Below are positions 50,100-58,818 of a stretch of 64,000 nt of DNA, piece by piece. Origin of the DNA: Bradyrhizobium septentrionale (GTDB taxonomy: Bacteria; Pseudomonadota; Alphaproteobacteria; Rhizobiales; Xanthobacteraceae); assembly GCF_011516645.4 (NCBI RefSeq), contig NZ_CP088285.1, positions 124,001 to 188,000 on the forward strand, given 5' to 3'. A model generated the notes under the pieces. It saw only the letters and a program-made list of their open reading frames with translations, was not told the origin of the DNA and did no database searches. A program made the translations under genes and the position numbers. Every line of letters starts with the position of its first letter. The stretch's first letter is position 1.

Positions 50100-51016
50100 C
50101 AGCTGTTCCCGATCCGCTTGATTTCCCAGTGCAGCTCAATCCCGCTGGTTTGCTTGACCCGTTCACGCACCGTCTCGCCGAGCGTCTCGATGTCGTGCCC
50201 GGTGGCGTTGCCGGTGTTGATCAGGAAATTGCAGTGCATCTCCGAGACCTGCGCGCCGCCGACCTTGAGGCCACGGCAGCCGGCTGCATCGATCAGCTTC
50301 CAGGCGCTGTTGCCGGGCGGATTCTTGAAGGTCGAGCCGCCGGTCTTCTCGCGGATCGGCTGCGCGGTCTCGCGATGGGTCTGCACCTCGTTCATGCGGG
50401 CGCGGATCGCATCTGATGCGGTGATCCTGCCGCGGAAGCGCGCCGAGGTGAAGATCACGGACGGATCGACGCCGCTGTTGCGGTAGACGAACTTCATGTC
50501 GGCATTGCCGAAAATGTGCTTCGTTCCATCGCGGCCAATGCCGGTCGCCTCCACCAGCACGTCCTTGGTCTCGCCGCCATTGGCGCCGGCGTTCATGCGC
50601 AGCGCGCCGCCGACCGTGCCGGGAATGCCGAAGAAGAATTCCATGCCGCCGATATTCGCGGCCGCCGCCGTTTCGGCGACGCGCTTGTCGAGCGCCGCGG
50701 CTCCCGCAGTGACGATATCGCCGGCCGCACTCGTTTCTCCGAACGCACGCGGCGCCAGCCGGATCACGACGCCAGGCATGCCGCCGTCGCGCACGATCAG
50801 ATTGGAGCCGACGCCGACGACATAGACCGGCAGCTCCTGCCGCAATCGCTTCAGGAAATAGGCGAGATCATCCGCGTCCGCCGGCGTGAACAGCACCTGC
50901 GCCGGACCGCCGACACGAAACCAGGTCAGCTCCGCCAACGATTGGTTCGCCAGCAGCCGCCCGCGCAGCTCCGGCATCGCGGCTTTGAGATCAGGCGTGA
51001 TGTCGGGGAAGGTCAT
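50099..51016 (-). CDS. murB: UDP-N-acetylenolpyruvoylglucosamine reductase
   Basis: The 305-residue FAD enzyme reduces enolpyruvyl-UDP-GlcNAc to UDP-MurNAc. It has the PCMH-type FAD domain ([23 protein letters not shown]) and the type I MurB motifs [21 protein letters not shown] and GGSTFKNP with the catalytic Ser. The ATG at 51016 has GAGAGG in front; an ATG at 51031 lies inside that site and is rejected. A palindrome bordering the GIY-YIG unit ends 12 bases upstream. Confidence 0.95.
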   Translation of the reverse strand: MTFPDITPDLKAAMPELRGRLLANQSLAELTWFRVGGPAQVLFTPADADDLAYFLKRLRQELPVYVVGVGSNLIVRDGGMPGVVIRLAPRAFGETSAAGDIVTAGAAALDKRVAETAAAANIGGMEFFFGIPGTVGGALRMNAGANGGETKDVLVEATGIGRDGTKHIFGNADMKFVYRNSGVDPSVIFTSARFRGRITASDAIRARMNEVQTHRETAQPIREKTGGSTFKNPPGNSAWKLIDAAGCRGLKVGGAQVSEMHCNFLINTGNATGHDIETLGETVRERVKQTSGIELHWEIKRIGNS

Positions 51017-51027
51017 GCGTGACCTCT

Positions 51028-51408
51028 CCATCCGTCATGGCCGGGCTTGTCCCGGCGATCCACGTCTTGCAGTATCTCCACATGGCAGGTGGATGCGTCT
51101 ACTTTCTGACCAACCGTCCGAACGGCGACGTCGGGGTAATGAGCGACCTTGTTCGCCGGGTATTTGAGCATCGTTCCGGCTTCGTCGACGGATTCACCAA
51201 GCGATACGGACTGAAGCAGCTGGTCTATTTCGAGCAATTCGACGACATCCGTACCGCCATTCAGCGCGAACACACCATCAAACATTGGCCACGCGCCTGG
51301 AAGGTCCGCACGATCGTTGCAACGAACCCGAACTGGGACGATCTGTACGTCACGATAGTGCAGTGAAGACGTGGATGGCCGGGACAAGCCCGGCCATGAC
51401 GTGGATGG
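51028..51408. mobile_element. GIY-YIG gene bracketed by long inverted palindromes
   Basis: The left end (51028-51068) and right end (51366-51408) are inverted copies of one sequence of about 41-43 bases. Each holds the hairpin GCCGGGCTTGTCCCGGC (51039-51055 on the left), and they differ by a 2-base gap and one mismatch. Between them is a single small GIY-YIG ORF on the plus strand, against the direction of the surrounding mur genes. The unit is 381 bp long and lies in the murC-murB junction. The palindromes are of the REPIN type also seen elsewhere in the window. Confidence 0.75.
51082..51366 (+). CDS. GIY-YIG nuclease-family small protein, probably altered active site
   Basis: The 94-residue ORF from the ATG at 51082 matches the small UPF0213/YhbQ-like GIY-YIG proteins: CVYFLTNRPNG, DLVRRVFEHRSGFVDGFTKRYGLKQLVYFE and IQREHTIKHWPRAWKV. 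The first half motif (VYFLTN) is normal, and the catalytic Arg (DLVRRV) and Glu (EHR) are in place. The second half motif, usually YVGVTSDL, is reduced to DVGVMSDL, as if two residues including the Tyr had been lost. The nuclease may therefore be inactive. The ORF stops in the right palindrome; its frame is also open into the left palindrome, but that part is a repeat-derived peptide. Confidence 0.8.
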   Translation: MAGGCVYFLTNRPNGDVGVMSDLVRRVFEHRSGFVDGFTKRYGLKQLVYFEQFDDIRTAIQREHTIKHWPRAWKVRTIVATNPNWDDLYVTIVQ

Positions 51409-51422
51409 ATACACGGCCTCCA

Positions 51423-52826
51423 TCACCCCAGCGCCTTCAATTCGCCGGGCAGTGCGTAGGCCCACTGCGTGATGTTGCCGGCGCCGAGGCAGACGACGAG
51501 GTCGCCGGGCTTGGCAAGGCCGTGCACGATCTTCGCGAGCTCGCCCGGATTCGGCAGCGGCACCACGTTGCGATGGCCGTGGGCGCGCAGGCCGGCGGCG
51601 AAATGATCGCGGTCGATGCCGGCGATCGGCGTCTCGCCGGCCGGATAGACCTCGGCGACCACGACCGCATCGGCGTCGTTGAAGCAGGTGCAGAATTCCT
51701 CGAACAGCGACTGCAGGCGGGTGTAGCGATGCGGCTGCACCACGGCGACGATCTTGCCGTTGGTGGATTCCCGCGCCGCCTTCAGCACGGCTGCGATCTC
51801 GACCGGATGATGACCGTAATCGTCGATCACGGTGATGCCGTTCGACTCGCCGGTCTTGGTGAAGCGCCGCTTGACGCCGCCGAAGCCGGCCATGGCCTGG
51901 CGGATCACGTCGTCGGACACGCCGAGCTGGTGCGCGACCGCGATCGCAGCCGTCGCGTTCGATGCATTGTGGCGTCCCGGCATCGGCAGCATGATATCGG
52001 CGATCTCACGCGTCGCGCCGGTCTTGCGATCGCGGATCGCCACCGTGAACTTGGAGCCGCCGCCCATCGGCGTCAGATCCAGCAGCTGCGCATCGGCCTG
52101 CGGATTTTGTCCGTAGGTGATGATGCGGCGGTCCTCGATCTTGCCGACCAGGTTTTGCACCACCGGGTGATCGGTGCACATCACGGCGAAGCCGTAGAAC
52201 GGAACGTTCTCGACGAAATTGCGGAACGCATCCTGGATCGCCTCGAAGGTCTTGAAGTGATCGAGATGCTCGGGATCGATGTTGGTGACGATGACGACAT
52301 CCGACGGCAGCTTCAGGAAAGTGCCGTCGCTCTCGTCGGCCTCGACCACCATCCAGTCGCCGGCCCCGAGCCGCGCGTTGGAGCCGTAGGCATTGATGAT
52401 GCCGCCATTGATCACGGTCGGATCGAGGCCGCCGGCGTCGAGCAAGGTCGCCACCATCGTCGTCGTGGTGGTCTTGCCGTGGGTGCCGGCGATCGCGACG
52501 CAGCTCTTCAGCCGCATCAGTTCCGCCAGCATCTCGGCCCGCCGTACCACCGGAATGCGCTGCGCGCGCGCCGCCATCAACTCGGGATTGTCGCGCTTGA
52601 TCGCGGTCGAGACCACGACGACATCGGCGCCGTCGACATTCTCCGCGGTGTGGCCGACCGAGACCTTTGCGCCCTTCTTGCGCAGCCGGTCGAGGTTGTA
52701 ATTGTCCGACGCGTCGGAGCCCTGCACGGTGTAGCCGAGATTGATCAGCACCTCGGCAATGCCGCTCATGCCGATGCCGCCGATCCCGACGAAGTGAATG
52801 GGTCCGATCTCGCGCGGCAGTCTCAT
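51423..52826 (-). CDS. murC: UDP-N-acetylmuramate--L-alanine ligase
   Basis: The 467-residue ligase adds the first residue (L-Ala) of the stem peptide. The nucleotide-binding N-terminus [17 protein letters not shown] and ATP site GTHGKTTT (114-121) are characteristic, followed by the Mur ligase middle and C-terminal domains ([10 protein letters not shown]). It sits downstream of the methyltransferase gene (228-base gap) and is separated from murB by the GIY-YIG unit. Confidence 0.96.
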   Translation of the reverse strand: MRLPREIGPIHFVGIGGIGMSGIAEVLINLGYTVQGSDASDNYNLDRLRKKGAKVSVGHTAENVDGADVVVVSTAIKRDNPELMAARAQRIPVVRRAEMLAELMRLKSCVAIAGTHGKTTTTTMVATLLDAGGLDPTVINGGIINAYGSNARLGAGDWMVVEADESDGTFLKLPSDVVIVTNIDPEHLDHFKTFEAIQDAFRNFVENVPFYGFAVMCTDHPVVQNLVGKIEDRRIITYGQNPQADAQLLDLTPMGGGSKFTVAIRDRKTGATREIADIMLPMPGRHNASNATAAIAVAHQLGVSDDVIRQAMAGFGGVKRRFTKTGESNGITVIDDYGHHPVEIAAVLKAARESTNGKIVAVVQPHRYTRLQSLFEEFCTCFNDADAVVVAEVYPAGETPIAGIDRDHFAAGLRAHGHRNVVPLPNPGELAKIVHGLAKPGDLVVCLGAGNITQWAYALPGELKALG

Positions 52827-53054
52827 GATCCGGTTCCTGACATCATCGTCCGCCCAATGCGGGCACCGCTGCGGAGCGGACGATTGAGCTTCTCTGTGCG
52901 CCTCACATCGGCGGCGCTGACCACTGGATGCCCCGCTTTTCCCATGCGTGACAAGGGCTTTTTGCGGCCTCCGGCCGCGGAAATGTCGCGATCATCGACT
53001 ACCGGCCAGTGGTTGCGATGAGGGATCACGGACATCTCCATCCCGGCCCGGCGG

Positions 53055-53894
53055 CTACGCCGCTCCCAATCGCACGGCACGTGCCGCCAGTTCATCCTGC
53101 ATCTCGATGACGCGAAGATAGTTGCGCAGACGATTGGTCTCGAGCGTGCGCAGCAGCTTGTTCCGGTGATAGGGCAGCACGAGTTCGGCCAGCGATGCGC
53201 TCCAGGTCGCGCTCATGTCGAACAGCACGCCGAGGCCGAATACGACGGGGATCTCGGCGAAGCCGAACTCCCTGCCCTGCGCCAGCTCCTCCGCCAGGAA
53301 ATCATCGATCGCGGTCATCACGCCGTTGCGCGCGCCGCCGGAAACATTCGCGAACGCGGCGAGGCCCGCGCCGCGAAAGCCACGGCCCTCGACCAGCGCC
53401 GGGCGATCCAGCGTGGCGCCGGCGTCGTAACTGTGCGGATGGCGATAGGCGGCCGGAATTTGCTCGGGTGCGTAATACATGTCGCGCCGCCCGCAGGGCC
53501 AGCCGACATCGTGCAGGAAGACCAGCAGGGGCTTGCCGGCGCGGCGGCTGATCGCCTCGATCTGCCGCAGCTCGTGATAGACGGTGTACCAATTGTGGTC
53601 GCCATCGACGATCCACGCGTCGGCGGCATCCAGTTCGGCGAAGGCATCGAGGCTGGTCTTTGCCACATGACGCACATCCGGATTGGCGTTCACCCAATCG
53701 AGGAATTCGCGCTTCGGCGCCGGATCGACACTGGTGAGCCGACCGCCGCGTACCCGGCAGTGCTCGGCGAGCAGCGCCGACATGCCGCCATACTCCGCGC
53801 CGATCTCGACGATATCTAGCGCGTCCGCCAGACGCAGCCCTTCGAGGATCAGATCCGAGAATTCCGAGACGGAGTGAATCAACAGGCCCGTCAT
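53055..53894 (-). CDS. SAM-dependent methyltransferase-like protein inside the dcw cluster
   Basis: The 279-residue protein has a class I methyltransferase fold: IVEIGAEYGGMSALLAEHC (about residues 29-47) is the SAM loop, VDPAPKREFLDW the second motif and AWIVDGDHNWYTVYHEL a motif-III/metal-like DGDHN segment, as in CmcI/Methyltransf_24 proteins. The tail ends in a helix with ENRLRNYLRVIEMQDELAAR-like composition. It lies in the same direction as murG (37-base gap) and murC. It is not a standard dcw gene; a role in modifying a cell-envelope glycan or lipid is a guess. Confidence 0.75.
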   Translation of the reverse strand: MTGLLIHSVSEFSDLILEGLRLADALDIVEIGAEYGGMSALLAEHCRVRGGRLTSVDPAPKREFLDWVNANPDVRHVAKTSLDAFAELDAADAWIVDGDHNWYTVYHELRQIEAISRRAGKPLLVFLHDVGWPCGRRDMYYAPEQIPAAYRHPHSYDAGATLDRPALVEGRGFRGAGLAAFANVSGGARNGVMTAIDDFLAEELAQGREFGFAEIPVVFGLGVLFDMSATWSASLAELVLPYHRNKLLRTLETNRLRNYLRVIEMQDELAARAVRLGAA

Positions 53895-53931
53895 GATCTA
53901 GTCTCCCCCGGCGTCCTGCCGGTTTGGCGCA

Positions 53932-55032
53932 TCAAATCCCGGCCACCTTCGCGACCAGATCGGCGAGCCGCTCGGCGGCATCGAGCCGGCCGACGCCGCG
54001 CGCGGCCTGCGCCATCGCGGTCAATTTCTCGGGCTCGGCGGCGAAGGCCGAGATTTCGGCGGCGAGTCTTTCGGGCGTGAAGTCGCCCTGCGCGATGCGC
54101 AGCGCGCCGCTCGCCTGCGACAGCACGCCGGCATTGGCGAACTGGTCCTGATCGATCGCGCCCGGCAGCGGCACCAGGATCGAGGGCCGGCCGATCGCGG
54201 CGAGCTCGGCCACGGTGCCGGCGCCGGAGCGCGAGATCACGAGCTGGCTCGACGCCAGCCGCGCCGGCAGGTCGGCGAAGAACGGCGCGAGCTCGGCATT
54301 GATCTCGAGCCGGTCATAGACCGCGCGCACCCTGGTCATGTCCTCTTCGCGCACCTGCTGGGTGACGATCAGGCGGCTCCACAGCGCGGGCGCAAGCTGC
54401 TCGACTGCCGGCGGCACGATGTCGCTCATCACCCGCGCGCCCTGGCTGCCGCCGACGACCAGCAGGCGCAGCGGCCCGTCCACCTCGGGCGGCGTATATT
54501 TCACCGCGGCCGCCGCCAGGATCGCCGGGCGCATCGGCGTGCCGACGGTGGTGGCCTTGCCGGCGAGCGCGGGATCGCGATCGAGCACGCCGGGCAGCGA
54601 GGTCGCGATCGCGTTGACGCGGCCGGAGAGGAAACGGTTGGCGCGGCCGAGCACCGCATTGGCATCGTGGATGATGCCGGGGACGCCGAGCATCCGCGCC
54701 GCGATCAGCGGCGGCAAGGTCGGATAGCCGCCGAAACCGACCACGGCGGAAGGCTTCAGCCGGCGCACCAGATTTGCCGCAACCAGCGTTCCGTAACCGA
54801 GCATCAGCACGGTCTGCGCCAGCGAGATCGGGTTGCGGCTGCGCACGGTCGCGCTCGGCACCAGGTCGATGCTCTCGCGGCCGAACAGGCCGGAATAGCG
54901 CAGCGCGCGGCCGTCGGTGGCGAGGCGGACGCGCAGGCCACGCCTGATCAATTCCACGGCGAGCGCTTCGGCCGGGAACAAATGGCCGCCGGTGCCGCCG
55001 GCCGCCAGCAGAATCAGGGGCGCGTTGTCCAT
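53932..55032 (-). CDS. murG: Lipid II synthase (undecaprenyl-PP-MurNAc-pentapeptide GlcNAc transferase)
   Basis: The 366-residue peripheral membrane glycosyltransferase (GT28) makes lipid II from lipid I. The first G-loop is LAAGGTGGHLFPAEALA near the N-terminus; the donor-site motif RSGAGTVAELAAIGRPSILVPLPGAIDQDQFANA is complete. The frame is open far upstream of the ATG at 55032, but that region is the shadow of ftsW. It begins 35 bases after the ftsW stop. Confidence 0.96.
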   Translation of the reverse strand: MDNAPLILLAAGGTGGHLFPAEALAVELIRRGLRVRLATDGRALRYSGLFGRESIDLVPSATVRSRNPISLAQTVLMLGYGTLVAANLVRRLKPSAVVGFGGYPTLPPLIAARMLGVPGIIHDANAVLGRANRFLSGRVNAIATSLPGVLDRDPALAGKATTVGTPMRPAILAAAAVKYTPPEVDGPLRLLVVGGSQGARVMSDIVPPAVEQLAPALWSRLIVTQQVREEDMTRVRAVYDRLEINAELAPFFADLPARLASSQLVISRSGAGTVAELAAIGRPSILVPLPGAIDQDQFANAGVLSQASGALRIAQGDFTPERLAAEISAFAAEPEKLTAMAQAARGVGRLDAAERLADLVAKVAGI

Positions 55033-55067
55033 GGTTTCCAGATAACCGACGCCGCCGTCACAGTCAC

Positions 55068-56219
55068 CTACGCGTAGGCGCGCCGAGAACTGGCGCCTTC
55101 CATCGATTCGATCTCCGTGCGCGGCCGCTGCCGCGTCAGCGCCAGCATCATGCCGACGCCATAGGCCAGCGAGACGAAGGAGGAGCCGCCGTAGGAGATG
55201 AACGGCAGCGTCATGCCCTTGGCCGGGATCAATTGCAGATTGACCGCCATGTTGATCGTCGCCTGCACGCCGAACAGGATCGCAAGCCCCGACGCCGCGA
55301 AGCGCGAGAACATGTCCTCGGTGGCATAGGCGCGGGTCAGCGTGCGGATCACGATGAAGCCGAACAGCGCGACCAGCATCAGGCAGAGAATGATGCCGAA
55401 CTCTTCGGCCGCGACCGCGAACACGAAGTCGGTGTGGCTGTCGGGCAGGCTGCGCTTGGCGATGCCCTCGCCCGGCCCGAGCCCGAACCAGCCGCCGTTC
55501 CAGAACGCCTCCATCGCGGTGTCGACCTGGAAGGTGTCGCCGGAGGCAGGATTCATGAAGCGCTTGATGCGGCCGGCGACGTGCGGCACCAGCAGATAGG
55601 CGCCGAACAGGCCGGCGCCGGCGGCGCCGGCGAGCCCGAACACCCAGATCATCCGCATGCCCGCGATGAAGAACAAGGCGCCCCACACGGTGAGAATCAG
55701 CATGGTCTGACCGAAGTCGGGCTCCATCACCAGCAGCGTGACCAGCGTCATCAGCAGCACCAGCGCCATCGAGGTCGCCGGCATCTCCGGCCGCTTGGTC
55801 GATTCCGCGAACAGCCAGGCCGCCACGATCACGAAAGAAGGCTTGGCGGCCTCGGAGGCCTGGATGTTGACGCCGAGCAGCGTGATCCAGCGCCGCGAGC
55901 CCTTGACCTCGGGCCCGATCAGCAGCGTCAGCACGATCAGCGCGATCGAGACCGCGAACACGATCAGCGCGGTGCGCCGGATCTGCCGCGGCGTCATGAA
56001 CGACACCCCGATCAGCACGATCAGCGACGGCGCCAGGAACATGACGTGGCGGTTGAAGAAGTGGAACGGATCGAGCCCGATCCGGGTCGCCACCGGCGGG
56101 CTCGCCGCCAGCGACAGGATGACGCCGGCCAGCATCAACGCGGCGATCGCCACAAGCAGCAGCTTGTCGACGGTCCACCACCAGTCCGAGAACGGGGTGC
56201 GTTGGTCACGGGCGAGCAT
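55068..56219 (-). CDS. ftsW: Cell-division SEDS glycosyltransferase FtsW
   Basis: The 383-residue inner-membrane protein polymerises lipid II at the septum together with FtsI. It has about ten helices and the SEDS motifs VKGSRRWITLLGVNIQASE, NGGWFGLGPGEGIAKRSLPDSHTDFVFAVAAEEFG and LPFISYGGSSFVSLA. The ATG at 56219 gives the expected cytoplasmic N-terminus MLARDQRTPFSDWWWTVDK; upstream in-frame sequence is not conserved. The region upstream (56220-56832) is full of repeats, so its promoter is probably there. Confidence 0.96.
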   Translation of the reverse strand: MLARDQRTPFSDWWWTVDKLLLVAIAALMLAGVILSLAASPPVATRIGLDPFHFFNRHVMFLAPSLIVLIGVSFMTPRQIRRTALIVFAVSIALIVLTLLIGPEVKGSRRWITLLGVNIQASEAAKPSFVIVAAWLFAESTKRPEMPATSMALVLLMTLVTLLVMEPDFGQTMLILTVWGALFFIAGMRMIWVFGLAGAAGAGLFGAYLLVPHVAGRIKRFMNPASGDTFQVDTAMEAFWNGGWFGLGPGEGIAKRSLPDSHTDFVFAVAAEEFGIILCLMLVALFGFIVIRTLTRAYATEDMFSRFAASGLAILFGVQATINMAVNLQLIPAKGMTLPFISYGGSSFVSLAYGVGMMLALTRQRPRTEIESMEGASSRRAYA

Positions 56220-56350
56220 GGGCGTCCCCAGATGGCAGAGGTAACGTCCATTCGTGGCGCAGGATGGTTTCCAAGGGGTTAACGGGTCGGGTAACTTTTG
56301 AGGGAGGTGGATTGGGGCTCCGTTCACTGCTGCGGACCCCACGCACAACT

Positions 56351-56472
56351 GTCGTCCCGGCGAAGGCCGGGACCCATACGCCGCGGCCGGTGTTGTGGAT
56401 GGGACTCGTCGTTGCAGCGATGCTCGACAATATCCTTTTGTGGTTATGGGTCCCGGCCTTCGCCGGGACGAC
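56351..56472. repeat. REPIN-like inverted pair upstream of ftsW
   Basis: GTCGTCCCGGCGAAGGCC begins a 28-base sequence (56351-56378) whose exact reverse complement lies at 56445-56472. Each end also forms its own hairpin (CCCGGCGAAGGCCGGG). CATACGCCGCGGCC follows the left end, related to the CCAGTACGCCGCGG of other copies in the window. Confidence 0.8.
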
Positions 56473-56507
56473 GGTGAATGTGTGGCGCGGTCTGCAGGTC
56501 ACACGTC

Positions 56508-56748
56508 CGCATTCTCGCGACATGATTGCCCGAGCTTTGCATTTCGTTCGGCCCTCTCCTCTCGCAGAGGGCGCAGGGAAAGCCGGGTGCCGATCGCACC
56601 CATGGGTCCGGTGCAACAAAAAGCACCGGAGGTAGGACCACAGGTGTAACCGGAAACAACCCGGCTTTCCCTGCGCGATGGGTTACGGCTTATTTCGTGC
56701 TCTCCCCGGCGAGACTGGGCTTGTTTGTCACCGCCTTCACAAGGGCGC
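56508..56748. repeat. Interspersed repeat, copy 2; candidate structured RNA
   Basis: It matches the copy at 10354-10600. The outer stem is GCGCAGGGAAAGCCGGGT (56571-56588) with ACCCGGCTTTCCCTGCGC (56659-56676), a perfect 18-bp pairing; the inner hairpin is TCCGGTGC (56607-56614) with GCACCGGA (56623-56630). Downstream sequence (GATGGGTTACGGCTTATTTCGTGCTCTCCCCGGCG...) is shared by both copies. The IS lies 30 bases beyond the end of the shared part, and the sequence right of the IS (58229 onward) is probably the continuation of this locus. Confidence 0.7.
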
Positions 56749-56776
56749 TACGCGCCTTACGAGGGGACACCGGCCG

Positions 56777-58228
56777 CTAGGAGCCCGTCCAGATATGTTT
56801 TCGTGACGGGCATTTGTTGTAGAGTAGCAGGCTCAGGCTGCGTTTGCGAGGTTGAACAGCTTGAGGAGGTTATGGACGGTGCAGATCATTGTCCACTCGG
56901 CGCGCACTTTCTCGATGCCCCGCAACAGGAACTGGCGGAAGCCTCTTGCCTGTTTGATCTGCCCGAACACCGGCTCCACCACTTGCTTTCGCAATCGGTA
57001 GGGTGTTTCGAAGCCGCCATCGTCGATCTTCTTTCGCATGGCCTGTGTCAGCGGGCCGCCGACTTTTCCGTTCGCTACTGTCGGGTGTTTGGCGCGTCCG
57101 GGCGCGACATAGCCATCGATGCTGCGTGTGTCGAGCGCTTCGAGATTGGCTTCGCTGCAGTAGCCGGAATCCGCTGAGGCCTGCCGCGGCTTGCGGCCAA
57201 GATTGCTCTCGATGGCCTCGATCAGGGGCACCAACTGGCCCTGATCGCTGCCGTGCTGGGTCAGTTCTTGCGCGACAATGATCTGGGCATGTGCATCGAC
57301 GGCCGCCTGGGCATTATAGGCCTGAACGAAGCCATCCTTCGACTTCATGATGCGGCTTTCCGGATCGGTGAAGTTGCGTTGCGCCTTGGGATTGGGTTCC
57401 TCCGATGGCAGCGCCGCCGGTTTGCCCGGCTTCTTGCGGCCTTCGGCCTGGCGCTGCTGTTCCTTTTCGGCCTCGATGCGGCGCTCTTCCTCAGCCGCCA
57501 GTTTGGCGTCCGCTTCCAGCGCCGCCATCGCTTGCTGGATCTTCGCCAGCCGTTTCTGCTTGTCGACGGTCCAGTCCGGCAGTTCGTCGCTGTTGCCGAA
57601 AGTCTCATCCTCCGAGGCATCCGCCGCCTCGGCGGCCGCCAGCATGCGAGCGACCTCGGCCTTCAATTCCGCCTCGCGCTTCTTCATGCGCTCATAACTC
57701 ATCGCCTTGTGTTTCGACGCGTTCGCCTTGATCTTCGTACCATCCAGCGCGACATGACCGAGCTTGACCAGCCCGGCCGTCTCGCACAACTTCAGAACCT
57801 GCACGAATAGCGCGCCGAGCGCCTTCAAATGTCGCTTGCGAAAGTCGCTGATCGGCCGAAAATCCGGCGCATCCAGCGCCACGATCATCACAAAATCGTT
57901 CCGCTCCCGGCAGGCCTTGGCAATCCGACGCGACGAATACAGCCCACTCGCATAGCTATGCAGCAGCAGCGCCACCATCATCCGCGGATCAAACGGCGGC
58001 TGCCCAAGCCCGCTCACATAGCTGCCCATGATCTCCCTGAGATCGAGGCTCTCCCGCACCAGATCAACCATAAACCGCGAGACATGGCCTTTCGGCACGA
58101 AGTCCTGCACATTCGGCGGCAGAAGCAGCGTCTGATCGATGTTCCAAGGCCGAAAATACTTGCTCATCGCCCAATGTTGAATCAGACCCGACCAGATTTG
58201 AACAGCGACTATCCAGACAAGCTCCTAG
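56777..58228. mobile_element. IS1182-type insertion sequence
   Basis: The element is bounded by imperfect terminal repeats: GAGCCCGTCCAGATAT (56781-56796) on the left and, read inward from the right end (58224 backwards), GAGCTTGTCTGGATAG. CTAG stands directly outside both ends (56777-56780 and 58225-58228), as a 4-base target duplication would. It contains one complete transposase gene on the minus strand and appears intact. It sits between murD and ftsW. Confidence 0.8.
56833..58167 (-). CDS. Transposase, IS1182 family
   Basis: The 444-residue DDE transposase starts MSKYFRPWNIDQTLLLPP, typical of this group. The catalytic triad can be placed at D142 (ALDGTKIKANASKHK), D333 (SADSGYCSEAN) and E398 (VVEPVFGQIKQARGFRQFLLRG). 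A charged coiled-coil insert (about 155-260) separates the first and second Asp. The frame is complete, so the element may be active. It belongs to the IS and has the same direction as the flanking dcw genes, so it might lend a promoter or merely allow readthrough. Confidence 0.92.
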   Translation of the reverse strand: MSKYFRPWNIDQTLLLPPNVQDFVPKGHVSRFMVDLVRESLDLREIMGSYVSGLGQPPFDPRMMVALLLHSYASGLYSSRRIAKACRERNDFVMIVALDAPDFRPISDFRKRHLKALGALFVQVLKLCETAGLVKLGHVALDGTKIKANASKHKAMSYERMKKREAELKAEVARMLAAAEAADASEDETFGNSDELPDWTVDKQKRLAKIQQAMAALEADAKLAAEEERRIEAEKEQQRQAEGRKKPGKPAALPSEEPNPKAQRNFTDPESRIMKSKDGFVQAYNAQAAVDAHAQIIVAQELTQHGSDQGQLVPLIEAIESNLGRKPRQASADSGYCSEANLEALDTRSIDGYVAPGRAKHPTVANGKVGGPLTQAMRKKIDDGGFETPYRLRKQVVEPVFGQIKQARGFRQFLLRGIEKVRAEWTMICTVHNLLKLFNLANAA

Positions 58229-58345
58229 GGCGTCAGGACCACACGACTTCACCGTCCGCGTCATGCGCACTCGTCAGTTGCACATTCAGCGTCCACCGCA
58301 TCTCACCACAACACCCGTGACGATGCGCAGCGCCCCTCGATCGGG
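58229..58345. repeat. Right-hand remainder of the repeat interrupted by the IS
   Basis: GGCGTCAGGACCACACGACT and the following bases up to about 58345 look like the continuation of the copy-2 repeat, cut off from it by the IS. There is no ORF. The link is an inference from the CTAG junctions and from intergenic composition, because copy 1 does not extend this far. Confidence 0.45.
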
Positions 58346-58466
58346 TGAGACGGGGAATTCATAGCATTGAGTTGCACTTCCGATAAAGCGAAATATTTTT
58401 GCGGTCCACGCTTGACCCGTCGGGCAACTCAGTGATTGGCGTAAGGGAAGCATCGGCGGAAGGGTT

Positions 58467-58700
58467 CCCTCTCCCCTTGCGGGAGAGGGTTAGGGAGAGG
58501 GGTGCCGCTTGCTCCGTTGCCGATGGTGGCGAAGACAACACGCGGCCTGCCCAGCACGATGGCTGAAGTAACGCCACTCAATCTCTAACACCGCACTCGG
58601 GGCCACCCCTCTCCCCACCCTCCCCATCGCAAGTCGGGCCTGCCCGACTTGCGCAAATCAATGATGCGCAACCGGGTAAACCCCGGTTGCGCGGGGAGGG
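58467..58700. repeat. Cluster of palindromes between the IS and murD
   Basis: CCCTCTCCC-CTTGC-GGGAGAGGG (58467-58489) is a perfect hairpin. Farther right GCAAGTCGGGC/GCCCGACTTGC (58629-58652) and GCGCAACCGGG/CCCGGTTGCGC (58666-58692) stand side by side, enclosed by CCCTCCCC (58618-58625) and GGGGAGGG (58693-58700), so the whole can fold as one large cruciform. They follow the murD stop in the minus direction and could attenuate reading from murD into ftsW. Confidence 0.7.
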
Positions 58701-58818
58701 AGCCTGAGAGACGTGCCCACCTCACATACGATGAAGAAAAACCAATTCCCATCGATACTGTCCGACCAAGAACCGATGGGTTTCGCAGCGCTCTGCCCAT
58801 CCTCCGACGTCGGAATCG

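Noticed and set aside
51019-51081. N-terminal extension of the GIY-YIG ORF
   Set aside because: It encodes the MAGLVPAIHV-type peptide that comes from the palindrome and not from the protein family.
53932-56181. One long murG-containing protein of 749 residues
   Set aside because: Its first half is the shadow of ftsW in another frame; MurG starts at 55032.
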